A stretch of DNA of 58,042 nucleotides from an uncultured Eubacterium sp. (GTDB lineage Bacteria > Bacillota > Clostridia > Oscillospirales > Acutalibacteraceae). Position numbers and translations under genes: made by a program. Positions 1 through 8,204 of the stretch are shown one piece after another (positions within the stretch are counted from its first letter, which is position 1; each line of letters starts with the position of its first letter). The notes under the pieces were generated by a model. That model saw only the letters and a program-made list of their open reading frames with translations. It was not told the DNA's origin and did no database searches. The DNA lies in the NCBI GenBank assembly GCA_944380635.1, contig CALWID010000014.1:1-58042 (forward strand), read 5' to 3'.

Positions 1-1589
1 TTAAGGTTGCCGTAGACCTTGTTGACGAGGGTATGATTGATGAGAAAGAGGCTGTTCTCCGCGTTGAGCCTAAACAACTTGATTCTCTTCTTCATGACCA
101 GTTTGACGCAGACGCTCTTAAGGCTGCTACTCCTATCGGCAAGGGTATTGCCGCTTCTCCCGGCGCTGCCTGCGGTAAAGTTGTATTCACCGCTGCAGAC
201 GCTAAAGAGTGGGCGGACAGAGGTGAAAAAGTAGTACTTGTTCGTCTTGAAACTTCACCTGATGATATTGAAGGTATGGTTTCTTCAGAAGGTATTCTTA
301 CCGTTCGCGGCGGCACAACTTCTCACGCTGCCGTTGTTGCCCGCGGTATGGGCACTTGCTGCGTATCCGGCTGCGGCGATATTGCAATGCATGCTGATGA
401 AAAATACTTTGAACTCGGCGGCAAGAGATATAACGAAGGTGATTATATTTCTATCGACGGTTCAACCGGTAATATTTACGGTGAGGCTATCCCAACCGTA
501 AGCGCTACTATCAGCGGTGATTTCGGCCGCTTTATGGATTGGGCAGATAGTTACCGCACACTTAAAGTAAGAACAAACGCTGATAACCCGAGAGATACTG
601 CTCAGGCTCTTAAGTTCGGCGCAGAAGGCATAGGCCTTTGCCGCACAGAGCATATGTTCTTTGAGGGCGACAGAATTAAGTCAATCCGCAAGATGATTGT
701 TGCTAAGAACGCTGAAGCACGCGAGGCTGCTCTTGAGGAGATTCTTCCTCTTCAGCAGGGCGATTTTGAGGCTATGTATAAAGAACTCAACGGCCTGCCG
801 ATGACTATCAGATTCCTTGACCCGCCTCTTCACGAGTTCGTTCCAACTAAGGATGACGAAATTGCAGAACTTGCAGAAGAACTTGATATGAGCGCTAAGG
901 AACTCAAAGAAATTTGTGATTCTCTTCATGAAACAAACCCGATGATGGGCCACCGCGGACTTCGTCTTGCAGTTACCTATCCTGAAATTGCTAAGATGCA
1001 GACTAAGGCTGTTATCCGTGCCGCTATCAATGTTTCTAAAGAAACAGGCGTTAAGATTGAGCCTGAAATTATGATTCCGCTTTCATGCGACGCTAAGGAA
1101 CTTAAGTTTGTTAAGGATATTGTTGTTGAAACTGCTGATGCAGAAATCGCTGCAGCAGGCGTTGAAATGAAGTATGAAGTAGGCACAATGATAGAGATTC
1201 CGCGTGCTGCTCTTACAGCAGGCGAAATCGCTAAAGAGGCTCAGTTCTTCTGCTTCGGCACAAACGACCTTACTCAGATGACTTACGGCTTCAGCCGTGA
1301 TGACGCTGGTAAGTTCCTTGAGTCTTATTATGATAATAAGATTTTTGAATCAGACCCGTTCCAGAAACTTGATACAATCGGCGTAGGTAAACTTATGAAG
1401 ATGGCAGTTGCAGACGGTAAAGCAACACGCCCCGACCTTCACTGCGGAATCTGCGGTGAGCACGGCGGCGACCCAAGTTCAGTTGAGTTCTGCCACGAAA
1501 TCGGTCTTGATTATGTATCTTGCTCACCGTTCCGTGTTCCGATTGCCCGCCTTGCAGCAGCACAGGCCGCTATCAAGAGTTCTAAATAA
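1..1589 (+). CDS. ppdK: Pyruvate, phosphate dikinase, C-terminal part (5' end outside window)
   Basis: Cytoplasmic enzyme interconverting pyruvate, ATP and Pi with PEP, AMP and PPi. The frame is open from base 3 with no start codon suited to the family, so the N-terminal nucleotide-binding part lies upstream of the window. About 528 of the usual ~875 residues are present. Counting from the Met codon at 33, the swivelling phosphohistidine domain holds GGTTSHAAVVARG with the phospho-accepting His near residue 98. The PEP-binding TIM barrel follows and ends in HCGICGEHGGDP, which carries the catalytic Cys, then the usual SPFRVPIARLAAAQA tail. A strong hairpin terminator follows directly, so this is the end of its transcript. 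In Clostridia the enzyme often works in PPi-linked glycolysis, which fits the glycolytic genes further along. The assignment is very secure. Confidence 0.97.
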   Translation, partial: KVAVDLVDEGMIDEKEAVLRVEPKQLDSLLHDQFDADALKAATPIGKGIAASPGAACGKVVFTAADAKEWADRGEKVVLVRLETSPDDIEGMVSSEGILTVRGGTTSHAAVVARGMGTCCVSGCGDIAMHADEKYFELGGKRYNEGDYISIDGSTGNIYGEAIPTVSATISGDFGRFMDWADSYRTLKVRTNADNPRDTAQALKFGAEGIGLCRTEHMFFEGDRIKSIRKMIVAKNAEAREAALEEILPLQQGDFEAMYKELNGLPMTIRFLDPPLHEFVPTKDDEIAELAEELDMSAKELKEICDSLHETNPMMGHRGLRLAVTYPEIAKMQTKAVIRAAINVSKETGVKIEPEIMIPLSCDAKELKFVKDIVVETADAEIAAAGVEMKYEVGTMIEIPRAALTAGEIAKEAQFFCFGTNDLTQMTYGFSRDDAGKFLESYYDNKIFESDPFQKLDTIGVGKLMKMAVADGKATRPDLHCGICGEHGGDPSSVEFCHEIGLDYVSCSPFRVPIARLAAAQAAIKSSK

Positions 1590-1615
1590 TCTTTCATAAG
1601 AACGCATAATAAAAT

Positions 1616-1645
1616 GGACTGCTGAATTTTCAGCAGTCCTTAATT
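1616..1645 (+). terminator. Rho-independent terminator of ppdK
   Basis: Perfect 11-bp stem (GGACTGCTGAA pairing with TTCAGCAGTCC) with a 2-nt loop, followed by a T-rich tail, 26 bases after the ppdK stop codon. Confidence 0.85.
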
Positions 1646-1653
1646 TTATATCT

Positions 1654-2034
1654 TTATTTATCTATCAAGTAAAAGTTTGCGTCGTCAATACCGCTCATTC
1701 GGCAAATTTCTCTTATGCCGTCATATATCTCATCACGGGAAAAATTGTGCTGCAAAAGTTCCTCATCGCTCATTTTGTTTAACTCATAATAAAAATCGAG
1801 CGCTGTTTTTAAAAACGCGGGATTGCCCGAGAATTGCTCTGCTTTTTCAAACAGGTAATTTTCAGCCGCGCAAATATCCTTTTTTGCCAAAAGTTGCGCT
1901 GTTTGTGTGCGAACTTCAAGTTCCTGTTTGGATTCCTGCGGTTCACCGTTTTTTAATATCATTTGAATAATGGCAGAAAGCAGCATTTCAATCTGCCGCA
2001 TAAACCAGTCTTCGTGAAAAAACATTTTAATCAC
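1654..2034 (-). CDS. Small hypothetical protein resembling DUF6483
   Basis: 126-residue protein, mostly alpha-helical and acidic, with no signal peptide or membrane segment. It begins FFHEDWFMRQIEMLLSAI and has a middle segment reading like a helical repeat. It resembles the small clostridial family DUF6483 (N-terminal EDW.MRQIE motif), whose function is unknown; I make that match from memory of the family pattern. The gene converges on ppdK and follows secA on the same strand, separated from it by a strong hairpin, so it probably has its own promoter. A short inverted repeat (2042-2060, CAAACGC and GCGTTTG arms) sits in its leader. No function can be assigned from sequence or context. Confidence 0.7.
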   Translation of the reverse strand: MIKMFFHEDWFMRQIEMLLSAIIQMILKNGEPQESKQELEVRTQTAQLLAKKDICAAENYLFEKAEQFSGNPAFLKTALDFYYELNKMSDEELLQHNFSRDEIYDGIREICRMSGIDDANFYLIDK

Positions 2035-2090
2035 CGAAAATCAAACGCATAAAGCGTTTGTATTAAAACATACTTATAAATATTTATTGA

Positions 2091-2125
2091 AAAAGTCTCC
2101 GCTTTTTAAGGCGGAGACTTTTTTT
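2091..2125 (-). terminator. Terminator of secA
   Basis: Stem of AAAAAGTCTCCGC against GCGGAGACTTTTT with an 8-nt loop, flanked by A and T runs so it can act in both directions. It lies 12 bases past the secA stop codon. Confidence 0.85.
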
Positions 2126-2136
2126 GCTGATTTTGA

Positions 2137-4908
2137 TTACTGCGCGTTTTTGGCGGCCTGCTCGGCAAGTTTTTCCGGTGAGCCGCAGCATTTTTTATAT
2201 TTTTTGCCGCTGCCGCAGGGGCACGGGTCATTAGGACCGACTTTCTTTGCCTTTCTTACAGGCTCTTTCTTAACGCTGTCATCGCCGCCGCCTGATGAAG
2301 TTGCGGTTATTTTTGCAACCGCCTGCCTTTCAACATCCTCACGGCGCCTTACAACGGTTGTGAACATCATCTTAACCGTGTTTTCACGGATAGTTTCCGT
2401 CATTTCGTCAAACATATCGTATGATTCAATTCTGAAAGCAACAACCGGGTCCTGCTGAGCATATGAACGCAGGTGGATACCTTCTTTAAGATTATCCATA
2501 GCGTCAATATGGTCCATCCAAAGTGAATCAACATTATGAAGCAGGATTTTGCGCGCAAGGTCCTGATAAATCTCATCGCCGAACATTTCGCGCCTTTCCT
2601 GAAGTTTCTTTTCACCTGTTTCTTTAAGGTAATCCGTAATTTCCTCAACGCTCATATCGTCAAGTTTATCGCAGTCCTCATCCGAAAGCAGCCAGCCGCG
2701 GTATTTTTCCTTAAGGCCGTTCAAATTCCAGTCTTTCCTGTGCGCGTCTTTAGCGCAGTAAACAGGAACATTGGCGTCTATGCTGGAATCAAGCATATCA
2801 ACAATCTTATCGGTAAGGTCAATACCGTCAAGCACCATATCGCGCTGCTTATAAATCAGTTCCCTCTGGCGGTTCATAACATCGTCATACTGAAGGGTTT
2901 GCTTTCTGATAGCGAAGTTTCTGCCCTCAACCTTTTTCTGAGATGATTCCACGGTGTTTGAAATCATCTTGCTTTCAATAGGCATATCCTCGTCAACGGC
3001 AAGGCGGCTCATCATTGCTTTCATTCTTTCGCCGCCGAAAAGACGCATTAAGTCATCTTCGGTTGAAAGATAAAACTGTGAAGCGCCCGGGTCGCCCTGA
3101 CGGCCTGCACGGCCTCTTAACTGATTATCAATACGGCGTGAATCGTGGCGTTCCGTGCCGAGAATAAACAGACCGCCCGCCTCGCGGACTTTATCTGCCT
3201 CGCCTTTAATCTGCTCTTTGTATTTATCTTCAAGTTCGCGGAAAGTTTTTCTTGCCTCAAGAATTTCCTCGTTATCCGTTTCCGCAAAGCCCTTTGCCTC
3301 GGCGATTATCTCTTCCGGGTACTGCATTTTTTTCATCTCTGCGGTTGCAAGAAATTCCGCGTTTCCGCCAAGGATAATATCAGTACCGCGGCCCGCCATA
3401 TTAGTTGCAATTGTAACGGCGCCGAGTTTGCCCGCCTGGGCGATTATCTCAGCCTCGCGCTCGTGGTTTTTAGCGTTCAGCACATTATGCGCAATGCCTG
3501 CTCTTTTAAGCATTTTTGAAAGCAGTTCGCTCTTTTCAATGCTGATTGTGCCAACAAGTATTGGCTGGCCTTTTTCGTGGCAGTTCTTTATCTGCTCTAT
3601 AACATGCTTGTATTTTGCTCTTTCCGTTTGGAAAATAACATCAGGATAATCTTTTCTGATAAGCGGTTTATTGGTTGGTATCTCAACAACATCAAGTTTA
3701 TATATCTCGCTGAATTCCTGAGATTCGGTAGAGGCTGTACCCGTCATACCGGAAAGTTTTTTGTAAAGCCTGAAGTAATTTTGGAATGTAATTGTGGCAA
3801 GGGTTTTGCTCTCGTGCTCAACTTTAACGCCTTCCTTAGCCTCAATCGCCTGGTGAAGACCGTCATTATAACGCCTGCCGAGCATTATACGGCCCGTAAA
3901 TTCATCAACTATAAGAACCTGACCGTCTTTAACAACATAATCTATATCCCTGCGCATAACGCCTATTGCCTTTATTGCCTGGTTAATGTGGTGAAGCAGC
4001 GTGGTGTTTTCCATATCCATAAGGTTTTCCACGCCGAAATATTCCTCTGCCTTTTTAACGCCGCTTTGGGTAAGCGTTGCCGTGCGCGCTTTTTCGTCAA
4101 CAACAAAATCGCCGTCATAGGTTTCTTCCGTGTCTTCCTTTTCGTTCATCTGGGCAACCTTATCCATTTTAAGCGTTTTTGCAAAGGCGTTTGCACGGCG
4201 GTACATATCGGTGGATTGTTCGCCGCGGCCGCTTATGATAAGCGGAGTACGAGCCTCATCTATAAGGATTGAGTCAACCTCGTCCACTATTGCAAAGTTA
4301 TGGCCGCGCTGAACTTTCTGCTCTTTGTAAAGCACCATATTATCCCTAAGATAGTCAAATCCCATCTCATTATTTGTGCCGTAAGTAATATCGCAGTTAT
4401 ATGCCTCCTGCCTTTCGGCGTTGCTTTTTTCATGAATTATAAGCCCTGCCGTAAGGCCGAGAAAACGATAAAGTTTGCCCATCCATTCGCAGTCGCGCTT
4501 AGCAAGGTAATCGTTTACGGTAACAATGTGAACGCCCTTTCCCTCAAGCGCGTTTAGATATGCCGGCAGAGTGGCAACAAGCGTTTTGCCTTCGCCGGTT
4601 TTCATTTCGGCAATTCTGCCCTGGTGCAGAATAATACCGCCTATTACCTGCACGCGGAAATGTTTCATTCCAAGCACTCTCCACGCCGCCTCGCGGCAAA
4701 CGGCAAAAGCGTCCGGCAGAATATCATCCAGCGTTTCGCCGGCGGCAAGCCTGTCTTTTAAAATCTGAGTTTGGGAAACAAGTTCCTTATCGCTCATAGG
4801 CTGATACTTGCTTTCAAGGGCAAGCACTTTATCAGCCGTTTTGGAAACGCGTTTTACTTCTTTTGTTGAATAATCGCCGAAAATGGCGGTTAAAAATTTA
4901 TTTGCCAT
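2137..4908 (-). CDS. secA: Preprotein translocase ATPase SecA
   Basis: ATPase motor that drives unfolded preproteins through the SecYEG channel at the cytoplasmic membrane. At 923 residues it has the full domain order: nucleotide-binding domain 1 with Walker A in [15 protein letters not shown] (near residue 103), the DEAD-like [19 protein letters not shown], the preprotein cross-linking region, the SGMTGTA segment, NBD2 with [10 protein letters not shown] and the [13 protein letters not shown] arginine-finger motif, then the helical scaffold. It ends in a zinc-binding [14 protein letters not shown] segment typical of the housekeeping SecA1, which contacts SecB or phospholipid. The start is set by an AGAGGTG ribosome site 6 bases before ATG. 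It is flanked by its own terminator and a separate lipoprotein gene, so it is probably monocistronic. Confidence 0.98.
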   Translation of the reverse strand: MANKFLTAIFGDYSTKEVKRVSKTADKVLALESKYQPMSDKELVSQTQILKDRLAAGETLDDILPDAFAVCREAAWRVLGMKHFRVQVIGGIILHQGRIAEMKTGEGKTLVATLPAYLNALEGKGVHIVTVNDYLAKRDCEWMGKLYRFLGLTAGLIIHEKSNAERQEAYNCDITYGTNNEMGFDYLRDNMVLYKEQKVQRGHNFAIVDEVDSILIDEARTPLIISGRGEQSTDMYRRANAFAKTLKMDKVAQMNEKEDTEETYDGDFVVDEKARTATLTQSGVKKAEEYFGVENLMDMENTTLLHHINQAIKAIGVMRRDIDYVVKDGQVLIVDEFTGRIMLGRRYNDGLHQAIEAKEGVKVEHESKTLATITFQNYFRLYKKLSGMTGTASTESQEFSEIYKLDVVEIPTNKPLIRKDYPDVIFQTERAKYKHVIEQIKNCHEKGQPILVGTISIEKSELLSKMLKRAGIAHNVLNAKNHEREAEIIAQAGKLGAVTIATNMAGRGTDIILGGNAEFLATAEMKKMQYPEEIIAEAKGFAETDNEEILEARKTFRELEDKYKEQIKGEADKVREAGGLFILGTERHDSRRIDNQLRGRAGRQGDPGASQFYLSTEDDLMRLFGGERMKAMMSRLAVDEDMPIESKMISNTVESSQKKVEGRNFAIRKQTLQYDDVMNRQRELIYKQRDMVLDGIDLTDKIVDMLDSSIDANVPVYCAKDAHRKDWNLNGLKEKYRGWLLSDEDCDKLDDMSVEEITDYLKETGEKKLQERREMFGDEIYQDLARKILLHNVDSLWMDHIDAMDNLKEGIHLRSYAQQDPVVAFRIESYDMFDEMTETIRENTVKMMFTTVVRRREDVERQAVAKITATSSGGGDDSVKKEPVRKAKKVGPNDPCPCGSGKKYKKCCGSPEKLAEQAAKNAQ

Positions 4909-5001
4909 TATTACACCTCTAACAATGTATTAGTTAAAATTCAGTTCAAGTTAATATTTTAACATAGATTATAACAAATGTCTATCTAAAAGCGCTTAAA
5001 A

Positions 5002-5598
5002 TCATATGCCGATGGCGCTCTTTATAGCGCCGAGCGCTCCGCCGGAAACGCCGTTTTCAGCGTTTTCGTCAAAATTAAAAACAAGATTATCATCAGTCTG
5101 TTCAAGTGTAATTGTAATTTCCGCCGGCTCGCTCATCATGGGCGCGTTGTCAATTCTCCCGGTAAGGTCTGAAAGATTTTCGTCCAGCCACTCGTCGTTA
5201 GAGAGATTGTTAAGCAGGCCTAATGTTGAATAAGTGTCCATCAGTTCATTTGTAAAATCCGTTGCCGGCTGTTTTAAATCCTTGTTTATAACAGAAAGAG
5301 TAACGGTTTTTGCAGAAGTGTCTATCGAGGTGATTTCATAACTCAGGTTTTCAAACATTGCTCTGCCGAGTTCGGCAAACTGCTCGTGCTGCTTTGCATA
5401 ACTCATTATAATGCTCAGCGTTGAGGAACTTACATAAGTTTGAAGGTCGTCCGTATTAAACTCCTTAAGCGCGGTAAACACAATATCCGCAGTGGCGGTT
5501 ATATTTTCCTCTGTCATTTCAGCAGATGTTTTTGAGCATGCGCTAAAACAGCAGATAATCATAACAACACTCAGAAACAGTGCGGTAAATTTTTTCAT
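5002..5598 (-). CDS. Putative lipoprotein of unknown function
   Basis: 198 residues. The N-terminus is a classical lipoprotein signal: MKKF, a hydrophobic stretch (ALFLSVVMIICC) and a lipobox FSAC with the lipidated Cys near residue 21. The mature part begins SKTSAEMTEENITATADIVF and is a mixed alpha/beta domain with no recognisable catalytic motif, so the protein should sit on the outer face of the membrane. The start has an AAAAGGAGAT ribosome site. It lies just upstream of secA in the same direction, but without evidence of cotranscription. I do not recognise the family; similar small anchored proteins with a DUF5105-like or NTF2-like fold are common in Clostridia, but this is only a guess. 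Confidence 0.8.
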   Translation of the reverse strand: MKKFTALFLSVVMIICCFSACSKTSAEMTEENITATADIVFTALKEFNTDDLQTYVSSSTLSIIMSYAKQHEQFAELGRAMFENLSYEITSIDTSAKTVTLSVINKDLKQPATDFTNELMDTYSTLGLLNNLSNDEWLDENLSDLTGRIDNAPMMSEPAEITITLEQTDDNLVFNFDENAENGVSGGALGAIKSAIGI

Positions 5599-5753
5599 TG
5601 TTTTATCTCCTTTTAATTTTATTTTTCAATTAAAACTTTAAATATTATATAAAATAGAAAAACTTTTTTCAACAAAACTGATAATTTATTAATAAAAGAT
5701 TTTAAATTAAGCCACATATGCGCGTTTTTTTCGGAAATTTCGCGTTTTTTTGC

Positions 5754-5782
5754 TTGCCAAACGCCGCCGCAGATGATATAAT
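5754..5782 (+). promoter_or_regulatory. Sigma-A type promoter of the MATE exporter gene
   Basis: TTGCCA at 5754-5759 and a perfect TATAAT at 5777-5782 with a 17-bp spacer. Transcription would begin near 5789, leaving an untranslated leader of about 130 nt before the ATG at 5921. Confidence 0.75.
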
Positions 5783-5789
5783 CAAACCG

Positions 5790-5920
5790 TAAATAAAAAT
5801 AATATGTCTGCCACCGGGCAGAGGCATGCGCCTGAATCCGCGTCATTAGGTCTTTGAAGACGGCGGAAAAGGGCGCTTTTTTACTGCCTTTTGCCGGGTA
5901 AAGACTTTTGGGAGCAGGTT
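5790..5920 (+). promoter_or_regulatory. Structured leader with internal terminator, riboswitch candidate
   Basis: The leader folds into a small hairpin (CTGCC against GGCAG, 5808-5821) and then a long nested structure: outer arms GCGCCT (5828-5833) and GGGCGC, inner CCGC/GCGG, and apical GTCTT/AAGAC. The outer stem is followed directly by six T's (5877-5882), the arrangement of a transcription terminator. A later segment CTGCC..GCCGGGT (5884-5899) can pair with ACCGGGCAG of the first hairpin, giving a plausible alternative fold. Multidrug MATE genes in Clostridia are known to be controlled by guanidine-sensing riboswitches, and the mepA-associated class (guanidine-IV) is the best candidate by context. 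I cannot verify its consensus here, so the class assignment is inference. Confidence 0.55.
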
Positions 5921-7255
5921 ATGAAAAAAGATTCTGTTTTAATTTATGCTAAATATGTATCGCTTAATGTTTTGGGAATGATAGCGCTTTCCTGCTATAT
6001 TTTGGCGGACACCTTTTTCGTTTCCCGCGGGCTTGGGGCAAACGGGCTTACGGCGCTGAATCTTGCCATACCGGTTTACAACCTTGTAAACGGCACGGGG
6101 CTGATGCTGGGGGTAGGCGGCGGAGCAAAATATGCCGTTTCAAAAAGCAGGGGCGATTCAAGCGCTCAAAACAAAATATTTACAAACACACTTTATCTTG
6201 CCGCTGGTTTTTCCGTTTTGTTTGTTGCGGCGGGAATTTTCTTTTCCAAAAACATAACTGCGGCTCTCGGCGCGGACAGCAGCGTTTTTGAAATGACCGA
6301 TACTTACCTTAAAGTGATACTTTTGTTTTCCCCGGCGTTTATCTTAAATAATATTTTTGTAGCGTTTATCAGGAATGACGGCAATCCGAAACTTTCAATG
6401 GCGGGAATGATAACAGGCAGCCTTTCAAATGTTTTGCTTGATTATATATTCATTTTTCCGCTTAATATGGGCATATTCGGCGCCGTATTCGCCACGGGGC
6501 TTTCACCCGTAATAAGTATGTGCGTTTTAAGCGCGCACCGAATCAAGCGCAAAAATTCATTTCATTTAGTTAAAACCAAGCCTATGCCCAAACTCGGCGG
6601 CAGTATCTGTGCGCTGGGCATACCCTCGCTTGTAAGCGAACTTTCAAGCGGTATAGTAATTATTGTATTTAATTCTATAATCCTTAAAATGGAGGGCAAC
6701 ACGGGCGTTGCCGCTTACGGCGTTGTTACAAATATATCGCTTGTTGTTATTGCCGTTTTTACGGGTGTAGCGCAGGGAATGCAGCCGCTTGTAAGCAGCG
6801 CGCACGGCAGGGGCGATTCAAAATCTGCGGCGCGGTTTTTCAGATACGCCATTGTAACCGTTTTATGTATTTTTGCAGTTGTTTATCCCGCTATATTTTT
6901 CTTTGCCGGGCCGATTGCGTCCGTTTTCAACAGTGAAAATAACGCCGCTTTGCAGCAGATAGCCGTTTTGGGGCTTAAACTTTATTTTACGGGGGCGTTT
7001 TTCGCCGGATTTAATATAGTTGCGGCAATGCTTTTTACTGCCTCGGAAAACGCTTTGCCCGCGCATATCATTTCCCTTTTAAGGGGGCTTATTCTGATAG
7101 TGCCGGCGGCGTTTATAATGGCAGATTTATTCGGCATTAACGGCGTGTGGCTTTCTTTTACGGCAAGCGAAGCGCTGTGCGCCGTTTGCGCTGCAATAAT
7201 TCTTTTGCTTTTCGGCAGAAAAAACAGAAGTTCGGGAAAAAACAAAACTTTATAA
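5921..7255 (+). CDS. MATE-family multidrug efflux transporter, MepA-like
   Basis: Inner-membrane cation-coupled exporter of the MATE family, about 444 residues with 12 predicted membrane helices in two pseudo-repeats. The first half has the typical LADTFFVSRGLGANGLTALNLAIPVYNL motif region, and both halves carry conserved polar residues and small-residue-rich helices. I chose the ATG at 5921 (MKKDSVLIYAKY) because GGGAGCAGG lies just upstream; an in-frame TTG at 5891 lies inside the structured leader and is unlikely. A promoter, a structured leader and a downstream hairpin terminator make it a single-gene unit. Control by the leader RNA is likely. The substrate is unknown; cationic drugs or guanidinium compounds would fit the MepA group. 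Confidence 0.9.
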   Translation: MKKDSVLIYAKYVSLNVLGMIALSCYILADTFFVSRGLGANGLTALNLAIPVYNLVNGTGLMLGVGGGAKYAVSKSRGDSSAQNKIFTNTLYLAAGFSVLFVAAGIFFSKNITAALGADSSVFEMTDTYLKVILLFSPAFILNNIFVAFIRNDGNPKLSMAGMITGSLSNVLLDYIFIFPLNMGIFGAVFATGLSPVISMCVLSAHRIKRKNSFHLVKTKPMPKLGGSICALGIPSLVSELSSGIVIIVFNSIILKMEGNTGVAAYGVVTNISLVVIAVFTGVAQGMQPLVSSAHGRGDSKSAARFFRYAIVTVLCIFAVVYPAIFFFAGPIASVFNSENNAALQQIAVLGLKLYFTGAFFAGFNIVAAMLFTASENALPAHIISLLRGLILIVPAAFIMADLFGINGVWLSFTASEALCAVCAAIILLLFGRKNRSSGKNKTL

Positions 7256-7273
7256 CTTCTTAATTATTTCATT

Positions 7274-7327
7274 ACCCGCGGTTTATTATGCTTTGGTTTA
7301 ATAAACAAAGCGGGTTTTTGTTTTTTT
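7274..7327 (+). terminator. Terminator of the MATE gene
   Basis: Long hairpin with ACCCGC (7274-7279) pairing with GCGGGT and inner GTTTATTA/TAATAAAC arms, followed by a long T tract. Confidence 0.8.
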
Positions 7328-7430
7328 ATGTTTTAAAGTATGGTATACTGATATGTAAGGTGATTAGCGTGAAAATTTACGCTAATCCGGATTATATTAC
7401 CCTAAAAAATAATTTTGGGATGGCTGTAAT

Positions 7431-7508
7431 CACCATTAACGCCTTATCAGGCTACAATAAGGCGTTAATAATTTCAATTTTTTTGTAGCCTGAAAGGTTG
7501 GTGATTAA
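7431..7508 (+). promoter_or_regulatory. Pseudoknot-type leader element, copy 1 (upstream of response regulator)
   Basis: A conserved CACCA (7431-7435) precedes a perfect 12-bp stem, TTAACGCCTTAT (7436-7447) with ATAAGGCGTTAA (7457-7468). The whole 9-nt loop CAGGCTACA (7448-7456) is exactly complementary to TGTAGCCTG (7484-7492), which abuts the ribosome site GAAAGG (7492-7497); 11 nt separate that site from the ATG. A second copy with compensatory differences precedes mrp at 22127-22210. A further hairpin (GATTAGCGT with ACGCTAATC, 7362-7387) lies upstream, and TAATCACC (7427-7434) is complementary to GGTGATTA just before the start codon. Inference: an RNA pseudoknot that gates ribosome access. 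Confidence 0.65.
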
Positions 7509-8204
7509 ATGATGCAAACCGTTCTTGTTTGTGATGATGACAAGGCGATTCTTGATTCAATAGAGATATATCTTAAGGCGCAGGGATTTAATGTGCTTAA
7601 AGCGGAAAACGGAAATGAAGCGCTTAAAATAATAGAGGAAAATGAAATTCACTGTATGGTGCTTGATATTATGATGCCGGGTCTGGACGGGCTTCAGACA
7701 ACGCTTAAAATCAGAGAACTGCACAAAAGTTTTCCTATAATAATGCTTTCTGCCAAATCGGAGGATACGGATAAGATAGCGGGCCTCGGTTTCGGCGCTG
7801 ATGATTATGTTACAAAGCCGTTTAATCCGCTTGAACTTGTTGCGCGGGTAAAATCGCAAATACGGCGCTATATTTCATTTGCGGGATTTGTGCAGAAAAA
7901 ATCACAACTCGTTACCGGCGGGCTTGTTGTTGATACGGACGCCAAAACCGTGAGCGTAGACGGCGAACCCGTTAAACTTACCGCAAGGGAATATATGATA
8001 CTTGAATATCTTTGCAAAAATATGGGGCGTGTGCTCTCTTCCGCTCAGATATATGAGGCGGTGTGGAACGAACCTGCATTTAAATCCGAAAAAACAGTTA
8101 CCGTGCATATAAAAAACATAAGGGATAAAATAGAAATAAATCCCAAAGACCCGAAATATATTAAGGTGGTGTACGGACTTGGATACAAAGTGGATAAAAT
8201 TTAA
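7509..8204 (+). CDS. OmpR/PhoB-family response regulator (VanR-like)
   Basis: 231 residues. The receiver domain (about 1-120) has the acidic pocket CDDD, the phospho-acceptor Asp53 in VLDIMMPGLDG, the conserved Thr/Ser switch in IIMLSAKS, and Lys in YVTKPFNP. The C-terminal winged-helix domain (about 130-231) has LTAREYMILEYL, a recognition segment TVTVHIKNIRDKI and the closing KVVYGLGYKV. It is a DNA-binding transcription factor activated by the histidine kinase encoded next, whose start overlaps its 3' end by 26 bases. A VanY-like carboxypeptidase gene follows, so the likely regulon is peptidoglycan modification. ATG codons at 7509 and 7512 are both possible. The leader element upstream suggests translational control in addition to transcription. 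Confidence 0.94.
   Translation: MMQTVLVCDDDKAILDSIEIYLKAQGFNVLKAENGNEALKIIEENEIHCMVLDIMMPGLDGLQTTLKIRELHKSFPIIMLSAKSEDTDKIAGLGFGADDYVTKPFNPLELVARVKSQIRRYISFAGFVQKKSQLVTGGLVVDTDAKTVSVDGEPVKLTAREYMILEYLCKNMGRVLSSAQIYEAVWNEPAFKSEKTVTVHIKNIRDKIEINPKDPKYIKVVYGLGYKVDKI

Noticed and set aside
3577-4272. 231-codon plus-strand open frame
   Set aside because: It is entirely antisense to secA, has no ribosome site, and its protein is low-complexity shadow sequence. The same applies to the other long frames opposite ppdK, metH, pgk and gpmI.
2137-4908. Accessory SecA2
   Set aside because: Full length, complete zinc-binding C-terminus and housekeeping context make this the essential SecA1.
5619-5846. 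75-codon minus-strand open frame between the lipoprotein and MATE genes
   Set aside because: It overlaps the MATE promoter and structured leader, lacks a ribosome site and has no protein-like composition.
5790-5920. Cobalamin, c-di-AMP (ydaO) or yybP-ykoY riboswitch for the MATE leader
   Set aside because: GCCTGAATCCG resembles part of the c-di-AMP consensus and GCCACCGGGCA part of others, but the rest of those consensus elements is missing.
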